64,000 bases of DNA, taken from an uncultured delta proteobacterium. GTDB taxonomy: Bacteria; Desulfobacterota; Desulfobulbia; Desulfobulbales; Desulfurivibrionaceae. The translations under genes were made by a program, and so were the position numbers. Shown one piece after another: positions 26,501-33,401 of this stretch (position 1 is the first letter of the stretch; every line of letters starts with the position of its first letter). Where the stretch lies: the NCBI GenBank assembly GCA_903869265.1, contig CAIPYE010000010.1:62001-126000 (forward strand). Direction: 5' to 3'. The notes beneath the pieces are model-generated. The model worked only from the letters and a program-made list of their open reading frames with translations, made no database searches and had not been told where the DNA came from.

Positions 26501-26770
26501 CCCGGAATTGAAGAGGAAATCCTCCCCTGCACCATTGCCAATCTGCACAGCGATGTGGAAGAAGAACGCCGTCTCCTCTATGTTGCCATGACCAGGGCGC
26601 AGGAAAATTTGATTGTAAGCGCCGCTGCAAACCGCACCATCTTCAATCGGACAACCGGCCACCAACCCTCCCGCTTTATCCAGGAAATTCCGACCACCCT
26701 GCTGAGCGAGGTTGAACACCCCCTGGCCAAGCAACGGAATGCCAGCGGTAAGCAGCTGCAACTTTTTTAG
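23522..26770 (+). CDS. PHP-domain (EndoQ-like) nuclease fused to UvrD-type helicase
   Basis: 1082 residues in two parts. Residues 1-395 match the archaeal/bacterial endonuclease Q type. They hold YIADLHIHSPFSRATSK (metal-binding His8 and His10), GTGDFTHPGW, a SNSDCHSPGKLG motif near 220, and a zinc ribbon CQVC...CPVCG near 277-296. Residues 460-1082 form an SF1 helicase: AAGPGTGKTFTL (Walker A near 480), FVDEFQDLNHSQY, GDPNQAIYGFRGSD, NYRSAPAI, TMHAAKGLEFPVVFLPG and LYVAMTRAQENL. EndoQ cleaves DNA 5' of deaminated bases; a joined helicase would unwind from that nick. Role in repair is inferred. The start is the ATG at 23522. Confidence 0.88.
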   Translation: MRYIADLHIHSPFSRATSKAGNLQGLAAWARVKGIHLLGTGDFTHPGWFSQLKEQLVPAEPGFFKLKDEAISPALPQVTPEALPCRFLLTAEISSIYKRHGAVRKVHNLLYVPDFASAERINSVLAGIGNIESDGRPILGLDSRDLLEILLEKAPEGFLVPAHIWTPWFSLFGSRSGFNTIEECYGDLSPHVFALETGLSSDPDMNRLIPALDRFALISNSDCHSPGKLGREANIFNTGFSFFALREALKNPLTDAFAATIEFYPEEGKYHADGHRNCQVCLEPAETRKIGAICPVCGKPLTVGVLHRVMELAERTEPYYPPGSPAVHSLIPLPEVLGEILGAGPATKGVMALYAKVIDRFGSEFNLLLNTPVDEINQMSPVLGEAVARIRTGRVIRTPGYDGEFGVIRVFAEGEKEELAGQISLFAGKKTSPPAKKQSKPLPLEKKPSSSTGQPLPPRKPNPEQLAAITSRAETILVAAGPGTGKTFTLVARIEHLLTAENARPEEMVAITFTNRAAREMQERLSRNLGEVAQAIFVGTFHAYCLTLLRKETPDLVVIGEDECDLYLRKAFPDWHRAEHHVLKKQLAAHVDQLNRGTLPTDAALPDLLDRYLASLAPNKAIDLDLVIPWCVERLSPDSSSARQVTGRVAHLFVDEFQDLNHSQYQLVLLLGEQARVFAIGDPNQAIYGFRGSDLTLFQRFRGKPGVTTLALIRNYRSAPAIIDGAAALIRRNRQSGDTQLVAQSTSTALIEWHQAASAQAEAEFIVRRIEEGLGGISSLSLHTDRSGGQIRSFADFAVLYRLSQIAEPIADALHRKGIPFQLVGATPFYLKPALKAACHFLLASAAGASLSEHLLLIAGLPGVGETTISLLEKELPLRCLDFYSAALALALPANAATNIRKMSEILTTFRKAAEHDLAQPLTEAMPVLGIDPQEPEAKRLLQLANVFGNNLQAFCEHLRQNAQATAYDERAEAVALMTMHAAKGLEFPVVFLPGIEEEILPCTIANLHSDVEEERRLLYVAMTRAQENLIVSAAANRTIFNRTTGHQPSRFIQEIPTTLLSEVEHPLAKQRNASGKQLQLF

Positions 26771-26783
26771 CAGCAGGAATCCC

Positions 26784-27302
26784 ATGGAAAGCCAGGACAG
26801 ACCCGCGCCTCGAACCATCCGAATCGGCACAGCTAATGTTGGCCTGATCGGTCTTGACCAGGCCCTGAGCACGGCCCTGGCTGGCCAGATGCAGGAAGAC
26901 GAGGCGGTGGATTTTCTTTTTGCTGCTATTGCCAAGGAAAATTACGTGCCCGTAACGGCGGAGCCAATCTATCGCGAGGCCTTATGCGCCGAATACCGAC
27001 GCCGCCAGGGGATACAAGGCGCCGACTCGGGAATCCTCACCATCCGGGTGCTGGGCTCAGGCTGCGTGACCTGCAACAAACTCAGCGCCATGCTCTTTGA
27101 AGCCCTACAAAAATTCGGTCTGGCCGCTGACATGGAGTCGGTGCACGATCTGGATGAGATCTGGCGCTTCGGGGTAACAAAAACTCCGGCTCTGATCATC
27201 AATGGCACGGTGAAATGCGCCGGGCGGATGCCATCCCCGGCGGAGATCGAAGAGTGGACAAAGGAAGAAAGTGAGAAGTTACGAATGAAGAGTGTTGCCT
27301 GA
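26784..27302 (+). CDS. Thioredoxin-like redox protein with extra N-terminal domain
   Basis: 172 residues. The C-terminal 80 form a redox-active-disulfide/glutaredoxin-like fold of the MTH895/TM0996 type: LTIRVLGSGCVTCNKLSAML with a CxxC, then FGVTKTPALIINGTVKCAGR with the cis-proline. The first 85 residues (NVGLIGLDQALSTALAGQMQ and on) form a separate helical domain that I do not recognise. The start at 26784 has GCAGGAATCCC before it and lies 13 bp after the helicase gene. It probably shuttles electrons to an unknown partner. Confidence 0.72.
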   Translation: MESQDRPAPRTIRIGTANVGLIGLDQALSTALAGQMQEDEAVDFLFAAIAKENYVPVTAEPIYREALCAEYRRRQGIQGADSGILTIRVLGSGCVTCNKLSAMLFEALQKFGLAADMESVHDLDEIWRFGVTKTPALIINGTVKCAGRMPSPAEIEEWTKEESEKLRMKSVA

Positions 27303-27344
27303 AAAATATTTTAACGAACCATCACACCCAGGAGGACTTTCCCC

Positions 27345-27467
27345 ATGAGCGCACACGATCACCACGACGACCCCCACGGCTACGGCCACGATGAACCGGA
27401 AGCCTGCTTCAAGGTAGGGATTATTTTTCTCTGCGTTGTTGCGGCGCTGTATCTAATTTCGTTTTAG
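27345..27467 (+). CDS. Small His-rich single-pass membrane protein
   Basis: 40 residues read directly from the sequence behind AGGAGGACTTTCCCC, a very strong ribosome site. The N-terminal 20 residues are rich in His and Asp (MSAHDHHDDPHGYGHDEPEA). The rest is a membrane helix (VGIIFLCVVAALYLISF). The single Cys lies at the boundary. A metal-binding or complex-assembly role is possible, but no family is recognised. It follows the thioredoxin-like gene by 42 bp. Confidence 0.7.
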   Translation: MSAHDHHDDPHGYGHDEPEACFKVGIIFLCVVAALYLISF

Positions 27468-27558
27468 CAGGAAGATCGTTTGCGGGCAGGATCTGGCGCA
27501 TTGCCCTATCCTGCCCGCAGCCCTTTTCCGAATTTCCCACACATCCACCGAGGTGACC

Positions 27559-27945
27559 ATGGATATTGCCCAAAAAATAGCAGCCGCTGAAACCCGCATC
27601 ACCAAGGCGGTCTTCCCCAACACCACCAACCACTACGCCACCCTGTTCGGCGGCACGGCCCTCCAGTGGATGGACGAAGCGGCCTTTATCACCGCCACCC
27701 GCTTTTCCCGACAAAAGACCGTCACGGTCTGCTCGGACCGCATCGATTTCAAGACCCCGATCCCGGCCGGAACCTTTGTCGAGCTGGTCGGCCAGGTGGT
27801 CAAGGTCGGCAACACCAGCATCCAGGTGCAGGTAACCGTGTATCTTGAGCAAATGTACGACGAAACCAGGGAAAAAGCCATTGAGGGGCTGTTCACCTTT
27901 GTCGCAGTTGACGATGCCATGCGCCCGATTCCGGTGAAGAAATAG
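27559..27945 (+). CDS. Acyl-CoA thioesterase, hotdog fold (YciA-like)
   Basis: 128 residues. It has the hotdog pattern of YciA/BFIT-type acyl-CoA hydrolases: VFPNTTNHYATLFGGTALQWMDEAAFITA, with the conserved N and GG-x-x-W-MDE stretch, then CSDRIDFKTPIPAGTFVELV, and a C-terminal FTFVAVDDAMRP. It cleaves fatty acyl-CoA thioesters in the cytoplasm. The ATG at 27559 follows GAGGTG; a GTG two codons earlier is possible. It appears to be a single gene with no metabolic neighbour. Confidence 0.85.
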   Translation: MDIAQKIAAAETRITKAVFPNTTNHYATLFGGTALQWMDEAAFITATRFSRQKTVTVCSDRIDFKTPIPAGTFVELVGQVVKVGNTSIQVQVTVYLEQMYDETREKAIEGLFTFVAVDDAMRPIPVKK

Positions 27946-28002
27946 AATCTGCCGACTCTGACTAGGATGGTCGCGAAAAATTGCCCCCAGCCACTTTATT
28001 TT

Positions 28003-28030
28003 TTGATTCGCCCCGGAGAATCTGTATACT
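28003..28030 (+). promoter_or_regulatory. Candidate promoter upstream of 28097 gene
   Basis: TTGATT (28003-28008), 16-base spacer, TATACT (28025-28030). It lies about 65 bp before the next gene in an otherwise empty interval. Confidence 0.35.
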
Positions 28031-28096
28031 ATAAAATAAGAGCTTCGATACGGTTGTTGCCGACACGGCAATCAGCACACGGCGCAGAGGTCAGCC

Positions 28097-28435
28097 ATGC
28101 CCCTCTCCAATTTTCCCCAAGCGGTAATTCGTTTTGAAATCCAGGTGTACCAGCGCCCCAGCGACGAAAAACGGTTGCGCGACACCCACATCGCCTTTTC
28201 CGGCGCGCCCCAGAAACATCCGACCAACCCGCAGAAGATCATCCTGGTGGTCGACCCTTACAGCGACAACACCTTTTATTACGAATTCAACACACCGGAT
28301 ATTTCCTTCGTTGAGGAACTAGCCAACATCGTCACCATGGACGGCGATGTTATTCCCATGGCCAGAATCTGGGTCAAGAAAAAAAGTATTGCCATACGCA
28401 GCACCCCCTTTGTGGTGGCTAGCACCAAACCATAA
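28097..28435 (+). CDS. Conserved hypothetical protein
   Basis: 112 residues, soluble, no signal peptide. Distinct blocks are FPQAVIRFEIQVYQRPSDE, KHPTNPQKIILVVDPYSDN, FYYEFNTPDISFVEELANIV and MARIWVKKKSIAIRSTPFVV. I believe similar short proteins occur in other Desulfobacterota, but I do not recognise a characterised family. The even mix of beta-strand segments suggests a compact beta-rich fold. It is upstream of a universal stress protein gene on the same strand. Confidence 0.6.
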   Translation: MPLSNFPQAVIRFEIQVYQRPSDEKRLRDTHIAFSGAPQKHPTNPQKIILVVDPYSDNTFYYEFNTPDISFVEELANIVTMDGDVIPMARIWVKKKSIAIRSTPFVVASTKP

Positions 28436-28484
28436 ATCTGCCATCAAGATTGTTCCAACATCTCTTTCCAAGGGAGGCTCGGCC

Positions 28485-28931
28485 ATGAACAACATCACAA
28501 AAATTCTGGTTCCCACGGATTTCTCCGAACATTCAAACCGGGTTCTCCAGGCGGCCACCATGATAGCCCGCAAATTCGGAGCGGCTATCGAGGTGGTTTT
28601 TGTGGTGGAAAGCCTTGATGCCTATGCCGGTTTTGCCGTGCCCCACCTACCTTTGGAAAAATTGGAAAAAGACCTGCTCGATCGGGCCAAACACAAGATG
28701 ACGGAATTCGTCAACGAACACATGGCCAAGGACATCCCCCATGCGAACGCGGTGCTCAACGGCAATGTCCCGAAAGAGATCGTCCGCCACGCCGAGGCCG
28801 CGGGCTGCGACCTGATCATGATCGGCACCCAGACCTGCAAAGGGGTGGAAAAGGCCCTGTTCGGTAGCGTTACCGAACGGGTAATCAAAACCGCCCACTG
28901 CCCTGTGCTCAGCATGAATCCCTGTATTTGA
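28485..28931 (+). CDS. Universal stress protein, UspA family
   Basis: 148 residues. ITKILVPTDFSEHSNRVLQA is the Usp N-terminus, and CDLIMIGTQTCKGVEKALFG followed by SVTERVIKTAHCPVLSM is the ATP-binding motif (G-x2-G-x9-G-S/T pattern, with the first Gly in IGTQ). The chosen ATG at 28485 follows AGGGAGGCTCGGCC. Cytoplasmic; probably binds ATP and responds to stress or growth arrest. Confidence 0.88.
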   Translation: MNNITKILVPTDFSEHSNRVLQAATMIARKFGAAIEVVFVVESLDAYAGFAVPHLPLEKLEKDLLDRAKHKMTEFVNEHMAKDIPHANAVLNGNVPKEIVRHAEAAGCDLIMIGTQTCKGVEKALFGSVTERVIKTAHCPVLSMNPCI

Positions 28932-28978
28932 AGATACGGATCCCCAACATCATTCCCAATATCCACGGAGGTTTCTCC

Positions 28979-29161
28979 ATGAAAATGACCGACATCAAAG
29001 AAAAAGCAAAAGCGATTGGCCTGAAGCCTGGCAAGATGAAAAAAGAGGATCTGATTCGCGCCATCCAGGAGAAAGAAGGCAACTTTCCCTGTTTTGGCTC
29101 GGCCCTGGAGCATTGCAGCCAGGAAGACTGCAGTTGGCGGGAGGATTGCCTGTTTATGTAA
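28979..29161 (+). CDS. Small SAP-like protein with C-terminal cysteine cluster
   Basis: 60 residues behind GGAGGTTTCTCC. Residues 1-35 (TDIKEKAKAIGLKPGKMKKE) form a helix-extended loop-helix like a SAP DNA/RNA-binding motif. The C-terminal part has four Cys in NFPCFGSALEHCSQEDCSW and REDCLFM, which could bind metal. Proteins of this pattern recur in Desulfobacterota; their function is not established. Too small to classify further. Confidence 0.7.
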   Translation: MKMTDIKEKAKAIGLKPGKMKKEDLIRAIQEKEGNFPCFGSALEHCSQEDCSWREDCLFM

Positions 29162-29192
29162 CACAATTTCGCTTTCCCCAAACGGAAAACCC

Positions 29193-29498
29193 ATGCCGCC
29201 CGATACTGAACCCATTGAAGGCAACTGGTACGAGGCCATCGAGGATGGCGCCCGCTTCTTCGTGGTCACCGTTGACGAAGAGGAAGGGATTGTCGAACTC
29301 CAGCATGACGATGGGGCAACAGAAGAAATTACCCTCGAAGCCTGGTACGAGGCCGATCTTGTCGCAATTTCCCCGCCAGACGAAGTAGCGCTGTTCGATG
29401 ATTTGGCTGCTCAGGACGATGAGGCACAAGGTTGTCGTCAAACAGAAAATCCAGAGGATGACGTTTGGGGGGAGCCGTTGACCGAGCTTGACGAGTGA
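29193..29498 (+). CDS. DUF6763-like small acidic protein
   Basis: 101 residues. The first 65 hold the conserved pattern GNWYEAIEDGARFFVVTVDE, EGIVELQHDDGATEEITLEA and WYEADLV, a small beta-rich domain that I recall as DUF6763. The C-terminus is strongly acidic (DDLAAQDDEAQG, NPEDDVWGEPLTELDE). Function is unknown. The ATG at 29193 was chosen because the conserved block begins just after it; the ribosome site is weak. Confidence 0.65.
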   Translation: MPPDTEPIEGNWYEAIEDGARFFVVTVDEEEGIVELQHDDGATEEITLEAWYEADLVAISPPDEVALFDDLAAQDDEAQGCRQTENPEDDVWGEPLTELDE

Positions 29499-29569
29499 TG
29501 TTTGTCCGCGGGCAGGTCTTTGCGGAAAATCACCCTGCATGATGACTTCATAAAAAATTATTGCGGCCC

Positions 29570-29971
29570 TCAACCAGCCCCCGGGCCTAGAGTAAAAACC
29601 TTCTCAATACTCTCCCGCAGATTCTCCCTGGTGAAGGGCTTGACCACATAATCACTGACCTTGGCTCGAATCGCTTCGAGAATCAAATGCGGCTGCGCCT
29701 CGGCTGTCACCATGATAAAGGGAATATCCTTGGTAGCTTCATTTTTCCGAACACTGCGCAGCACCTCTATGCCGTGCATGACCTGCATGCACCAGTCGGA
29801 AAAAATCAGGCCCACCTGTTCTTTCTCCAAAATCTGCAACGCCTTTTTGCCGTTTTCCGCCTCAAGGATATTGGAATACCCCAACGCCCGCAGGTGATTG
29901 GTGATGATCCGACGCATGACCAGCGAATCATCAACCACCAACACCTTCATGTTCGGATCAGGTTCCATCAT
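29570..29971 (-). CDS. CheY-like single-domain response regulator
   Basis: 133 residues, a stand-alone receiver domain. MKVLVVDDSLVMRRI gives the acidic pair at 14-15, LIFSDWCMQVMHG gives the phosphoacceptor Asp59, IMVTAEAQ gives Thr89 and YVVKPFTRENL gives Lys111. There is no output domain. It could act in chemotaxis or in a phosphorelay. No histidine kinase or che gene is nearby. A later ATG at 29950 is an alternative start. Confidence 0.87.
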   Translation of the reverse strand: MMEPDPNMKVLVVDDSLVMRRIITNHLRALGYSNILEAENGKKALQILEKEQVGLIFSDWCMQVMHGIEVLRSVRKNEATKDIPFIMVTAEAQPHLILEAIRAKVSDYVVKPFTRENLRESIEKVFTLGPGAG

Positions 29972-30167
29972 TTCGCAGCATGTCTACCATGTGGCGGCTT
30001 TTCGCCAGGTTATCCCGCAGGCCGAGCTCCTGTAACACCACTAATTTACCGATTATAGCGGAGGCCGGAAAGGAAGCAAAGCAATACATGGAACAAATCA
30101 CCCTCCTCCCTCGGCGAATGAGGAGCAAGGTCTCGGGAAGATCCTCCAAACCATGGGGCCTCCCCAC

Positions 30168-30200
30168 AAAAAAAGGAACCAGTCTTTCATGACTGATTCC
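30168..30200 (-). terminator. Rho-independent terminator, original 3' flank of tRNA-Arg
   Basis: On the minus strand GGAATCAGTC pairs with GACTGGTTCC around ATGAAA and is followed by T7. It lies 11 bp below the displaced tRNA-Arg 3' fragment and was probably the terminator of the intact gene before the element inserted. Confidence 0.8.
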
Positions 30201-30211
30201 TTATATTTTCG

Positions 30212-30258
30212 TGGTGGGCGGAGCGGGGATCGAACCCACGACCTTTGGCTTCGGAGGC
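30212..30258 (-). repeat. attL: displaced 3' half of tRNA-Arg
   Basis: 47 bp identical to 40530-40576, covering the encoded CCA, acceptor, T-arm and anticodon stem-loop of tRNA-Arg. The identity breaks at the anticodon stem (GGAGGC followed by TAAATA here and CAACAC in the intact gene). No 5' half is present here, so this copy is not a functional tRNA. It marks the left end of the integrated element. Confidence 0.92.
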
Positions 30259-30288
30259 TAAATAAATATTTCGCAATTACTTGTTTTA

Positions 30289-30316
30289 TTGACTTAAAAA
30301 AAATAACTGTTATTTT
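30289..30316 (+). promoter_or_regulatory. Candidate integrase promoter
   Basis: TTGACT (30289-30294), 16-base spacer, TATTTT (30311-30316), about 50 bp upstream of the integrase ATG in an AT-rich stretch just inside attL. Confidence 0.4.
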
Positions 30317-30366
30317 TTGGTGACACTCTTGGGACACTAAGCCCGAAAAAAGGAGACTCACCAAAC

Positions 30367-31362
30367 ATGGCAACTTTTGAGAAAAGAGGCCCCTATCAAA
30401 TCCGCGCAAAGGTCCGCAAACTCGGTCACAGAACTATTTCCAAAACCTTCAACAACAAACGAGATGCTGAGGCTTGGGCCAGAGGAGTTGAGGCGGACAT
30501 GGACCGGGGGGCCTTTATCCCGTCTACCACTGCGCAACGAACCACAGTTCGTGCAGCCTTGGAGCGATACCAAAAAGAAGTCTTCCCCCGCCTGGCCCAA
30601 GGCGGTCAGTGTGAAGTTTCACGAGCACGGCGGCTAATCGCTGCCCTCGGGGAATTATCTCTGACGGCCCTGGAACCTTCTCACGTCGCCGCCTACCGAG
30701 ACCGTCAGTTGCAAGCCGGATCAGCCCCGCAAAGCGTGAAACATGACATCGGACTGCTTGGCCGAGTCCTCAAACATTGCGTGATTGATTGGGGCATCCC
30801 ACTCACCCGTGGGATCGTCACCACCCAAGTACGAAAACCCGCCCTCCCCTCAGGGCGAGATCGCCGACTTATTGATGATGAGGAAGTGCGGTTACTCGAT
30901 GCAGCCAAGATGTCCAAAAGCAATGATATCGGAAGTATCATCATTATCGCCTTAGAGACGGCTGCTCGACGTGGCGAAATTGCGGCCATGACATGGGAGC
31001 ACATCAATCTTGCCCGCCGCACCTGGCACATCCCAAACACCAAAAACGGCACAGCTCGCACTGTACCGTTATCGTCACGGGCAATTGAAACACTACAGAG
31101 ATTACCACGACTAATCGATGGTGGTGTGTGGACCTTGCGGCGAGCCGACGGCATCACGCAGGCCTTTGATCGTATCTGCCAGCAGGCCGAAATCGAAAAA
31201 CTCCACTTCCACGATCTCCGTCACGAAGCGACCAGCCGACTTTTTGAACTCGGCACTCTGGGGATAATGGAAGTGGCCAGCATCACCGGTCACAAGGATC
31301 TCAAGATGCTGAAAAGGTATACTCACCTCCGAGCCGAGGATTTGGCTGCAAAGTTGGGATGA
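30367..31362 (+). CDS. int: Tyrosine recombinase / integrase
   Basis: 331 residues. The N-terminal region has an arm-binding-like start (FEKRGPYQIRAKVRKLGHRT) and a core-binding SAM-like domain near 60-150. The catalytic domain has ETAARRGEIAAM (first catalytic Arg, near 200), FHDLRHEATSRLFELG (HxxR box, near 281), ITGHKDLKMLKRYTHL (final His and the nucleophilic Tyr near 318). It would catalyse site-specific integration and excision at tRNA-Arg. The ATG at 30367 follows AAAGGAGAC. Its position just inside attL is typical. Confidence 0.93.
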   Translation: MATFEKRGPYQIRAKVRKLGHRTISKTFNNKRDAEAWARGVEADMDRGAFIPSTTAQRTTVRAALERYQKEVFPRLAQGGQCEVSRARRLIAALGELSLTALEPSHVAAYRDRQLQAGSAPQSVKHDIGLLGRVLKHCVIDWGIPLTRGIVTTQVRKPALPSGRDRRLIDDEEVRLLDAAKMSKSNDIGSIIIIALETAARRGEIAAMTWEHINLARRTWHIPNTKNGTARTVPLSSRAIETLQRLPRLIDGGVWTLRRADGITQAFDRICQQAEIEKLHFHDLRHEATSRLFELGTLGIMEVASITGHKDLKMLKRYTHLRAEDLAAKLG

Positions 31363-31429
31363 GTACTTTTTTATTTCGGCGAAAAAAGCGGAATATTTCC
31401 ATGCAGGTCCGCATAAAAAACGAACTATG

Positions 31430-31948
31430 TTAATCAGTCTTCTTCTTCGTTTTAGGAAGGGTAGTTTTTGACTTTGATACGGTTCTTTTCTCTTTCGAAA
31501 CAGCCGCACCTTTAGTTTTTTGTGCCGCCTGGGGCAAAAAGGATACCGTAGGCAAATACACAGAGGGATAAGGCCCTCTTGAAGTGAGATTATATATAAA
31601 TTCTCTAGCCGCCCCTAACAAAAGAGTGGGCCCTAAGATGGAGACCATTTCTTGTACTTTTTCTGGGGTATTATGCCTCTGAAATTCTTTCTCAACTTCA
31701 AAAAAACCTGCAATAACGACATCAATTTCGTAACCGAAAACAGCGCCTTTAATTTCACTTGAACTAATCTGCACTTGGACTTGATATGCTCGTTCATCCT
31801 CAGTTGCCTGAAGCAATTTAACATCAAAATTAAATCCGCAACCGAACTTTACCCCCTCTTGCCCGATTTTATCTTTCGCCTCGGGCTGGGCAACAAGCAC
31901 AACCTTCGGAAATATATGATCTTTAAGCTGCAATGGCGGTATGTGCAT
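31430..31948 (-). CDS. SecB-like chaperone of a toxin-antitoxin-chaperone (TAC) module
   Basis: 172 residues. The SecB pattern is recognisable: PLQLKDHIFPKVVLVAQPEA at the start, FGYEIDVVIAGFFEVE (core strand), then LGPTLLLGAAREFIYNLTSR and GPYPSVYLPTVSF, which match the SecB C-terminal helix and following strand. A lysine-rich tail ends the protein (SKEKRTVSKSKTTLPKTKK). Canonical SecB is found mainly in Proteobacteria as an export chaperone; a copy overlapping an antitoxin gene by 26 bp is the mark of a TAC chaperone, which protects the antitoxin from degradation. Likely not the housekeeping SecB. Confidence 0.78.
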   Translation of the reverse strand: MHIPPLQLKDHIFPKVVLVAQPEAKDKIGQEGVKFGCGFNFDVKLLQATEDERAYQVQVQISSSEIKGAVFGYEIDVVIAGFFEVEKEFQRHNTPEKVQEMVSILGPTLLLGAAREFIYNLTSRGPYPSVYLPTVSFLPQAAQKTKGAAVSKEKRTVSKSKTTLPKTKKKTD

Positions 31949-32351
31949 CTTGCGTAGCCCTCACCATTTCAAGAACCTTATATTTCATAGAAAGATTTTC
32001 ATGACCAAATTTCTTTTCTTGAGATTTAACATACCCTAACCATTGCACTTCCTGATGCGAAGAAATAATCTTCGTGTTCACCTCTCCGCCTAAAGCAAAA
32101 ACAATCTTTGTAAGAGTCTTCAAAGTCATATTGGCATCACCTCGAAGAATTTTACTAACAAACGCTTTTGAGCTTCCAAGCTTCTCTGCCAGCTCTGTCT
32201 TATTGATGCTTACACTTTCCATAAGTTCTGATATTTGATCAGAAATATCAAATGCATACTTATGAAATTCCCATTCATCATTATCTATAGATTTGGCAAT
32301 ATCTGCCATTTCTCCATAAAATGTCACTTCGCTATTTTTCATCTTCTTCAT
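31923..32351 (-). CDS. higA: HigA-like XRE antitoxin of the TAC module
   Basis: 142 residues from MKKMKNSEVTFYGE, chosen for the GGGAGG site before it. Residues 40-100 form an XRE helix-turn-helix (ISELMESVSINKTELAEKLG, SKAFVSKILRGDANMTLKTL). The C-terminal 45 residues (SHQEVQWLGYVKSQEKKFGH and on) are an extension without DNA-binding features. In TAC systems such a tail (ChAD) is bound by the SecB-like chaperone. The Mycobacterium one has a similar E-V-x-W pattern. It overlaps the toxin gene by 20 bp and the chaperone gene by 26 bp. Confidence 0.8.
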   Translation of the reverse strand: MKKMKNSEVTFYGEMADIAKSIDNDEWEFHKYAFDISDQISELMESVSINKTELAEKLGSSKAFVSKILRGDANMTLKTLTKIVFALGGEVNTKIISSHQEVQWLGYVKSQEKKFGHENLSMKYKVLEMVRATQDAHTAIAA

Positions 32352-32706
32352 AATATGCCTCCCGAAGCCTTTGTGCTTTTGCAATGTCTTGCGATCGAAG
32401 GTCATTTCTCTTTTTTCGTACACACAGTAAAACAACAAACGAACCGGATATCTTAATTCCCAACAGACGTAATTGTGCTGTTGGCTTCATCTCATAAATA
32501 TCATCTTCGAGTAACTTAAATTTTTCCCTACTCTTCGGATAACCACTCTCTGTATAAATTCTTAATGCGATAGTAATCTTTTTTTTGTCTGCAGGGGTCA
32601 CCCTGGGACAGCTAAAAAAACCATCCTGAAGATCACGTTCTTCAGCGGCCGGAACCCATCTCAATATTTTCAATATCGGCCCGTCGGCCAAAATTCTTAA
32701 AGGCAT
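32332..32706 (-). CDS. higB: HigB-like toxin of the TAC module (RelE/ParE superfamily, Gp49-like)
   Basis: 124 residues. The order KKITIALRIYTESGYPKSRE, KFKLLEDDIYEMKPTAQLRL and SFVVLLCVRKKRNDLRSQDI corresponds to HigB/phage Gp49-type toxins: the basic strand with R-x-L, the variable loop, and the final helix carrying the K-K-R cluster. Such toxins cut ribosome-bound mRNA. It is the first gene of a toxin-antitoxin-chaperone operon. The start codon lies only 3 bp from an inverted repeat that is a likely operator. Confidence 0.8.
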   Translation of the reverse strand: MPLRILADGPILKILRWVPAAEERDLQDGFFSCPRVTPADKKKITIALRIYTESGYPKSREKFKLLEDDIYEMKPTAQLRLLGIKISGSFVVLLCVRKKRNDLRSQDIAKAQRLREAYYEEDEK

Positions 32707-32708
32707 TG

Positions 32709-32724
32709 TTAACTTATAGGTTAA
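32709..32724 (-). promoter_or_regulatory. Inverted-repeat operator candidate of the TAC operon
   Basis: TTAAC, six bases, GTTAA immediately upstream of the toxin ATG. Arms are perfect. HigA-type antitoxins autoregulate by binding such repeats over their promoter. The short leader would make the toxin mRNA nearly leaderless. Confidence 0.5.
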
Positions 32725-33401
32725 GTTTGAGGGGCAGCGTTGTCAATAACTAAAATTCAGCACATTGTCAACAACCTCTTTTTTCAAAATAATACTCAGG
32801 TAATGAAGGGGTTCAACCTACCCGAACATCTTCACCTTTGTGGGCACTCACAAGGAATCATACTATCGTAGCATTTAATTCCTGACCACCCTATCACGTT
32901 TTGACCGTTATATCCTATGAGTTTTTTTGACGAGCCCTCCGCTTATCGTCCCAAATTTCATTATATGATTATCAGTTAGGTACAGGTGCTTTCTTCCGAC
33001 CTTTTGCTTTTGAAGGGGGGAATGAAAACTATTCAAAAACGCATGAAAAGGCCCCAATTGGCTTTCTCGGATCAGCAAAGCGCCGTGACATCGAGTCCGC
33101 GGTGGCCTTCAGCACTCCGCGCAGCGCCCACACTCCTCCGGCAAGACCTTCCCGTTTCCTGCACTGAGCGCTTCGCTTTTTTAGACCGAAGGCATCGGTG
33201 ACGCCAGCCAACGAACTAGTCGAAGAAAGCCGACAAAAGCTCTTTCCGCAGTCTTTGACTTGGTGCCTGCCTGACAACCAGATATATTTTCTCTTCACTA
33301 TTTCCGTAGGCTTCATATATTATGAACCTGGGGAACAATGAACCATTAATATGGGGTTGTCCCGCATTTCCGCGCAGTTCCACAAAGAGGGAGGCAGGAA
33401 A
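32725..33401. other. 677-bp interval without a credible gene, holding dispersed repeat copy A
   Basis: No reading frame here has a convincing start, ribosome site and coding character. The stretch about 33080-33230 is similar to 36170-36320: both share TTTCCTGCACTGAGCGCT, a following run of T, and GACCGAAGGC or GGCCGAAAGGC. The repeat pair brackets the tandem secreted-protein genes. The rest is AT-rich and could hold the promoter of the first secreted-protein gene. Confidence 0.5.

Noticed and set aside
30212-30258. Second tRNA-Arg gene
   Set aside because: Only the 3' half is present; the 5' half and D-arm are missing.
32986-33316. Reading frames in the 33-kb gap and at 36.2-36.5 kb with similar translated peptides
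   Set aside because: Similarity follows the DNA repeat pair in more than one frame, and no frame has a ribosome site, so it is a non-coding repeat.
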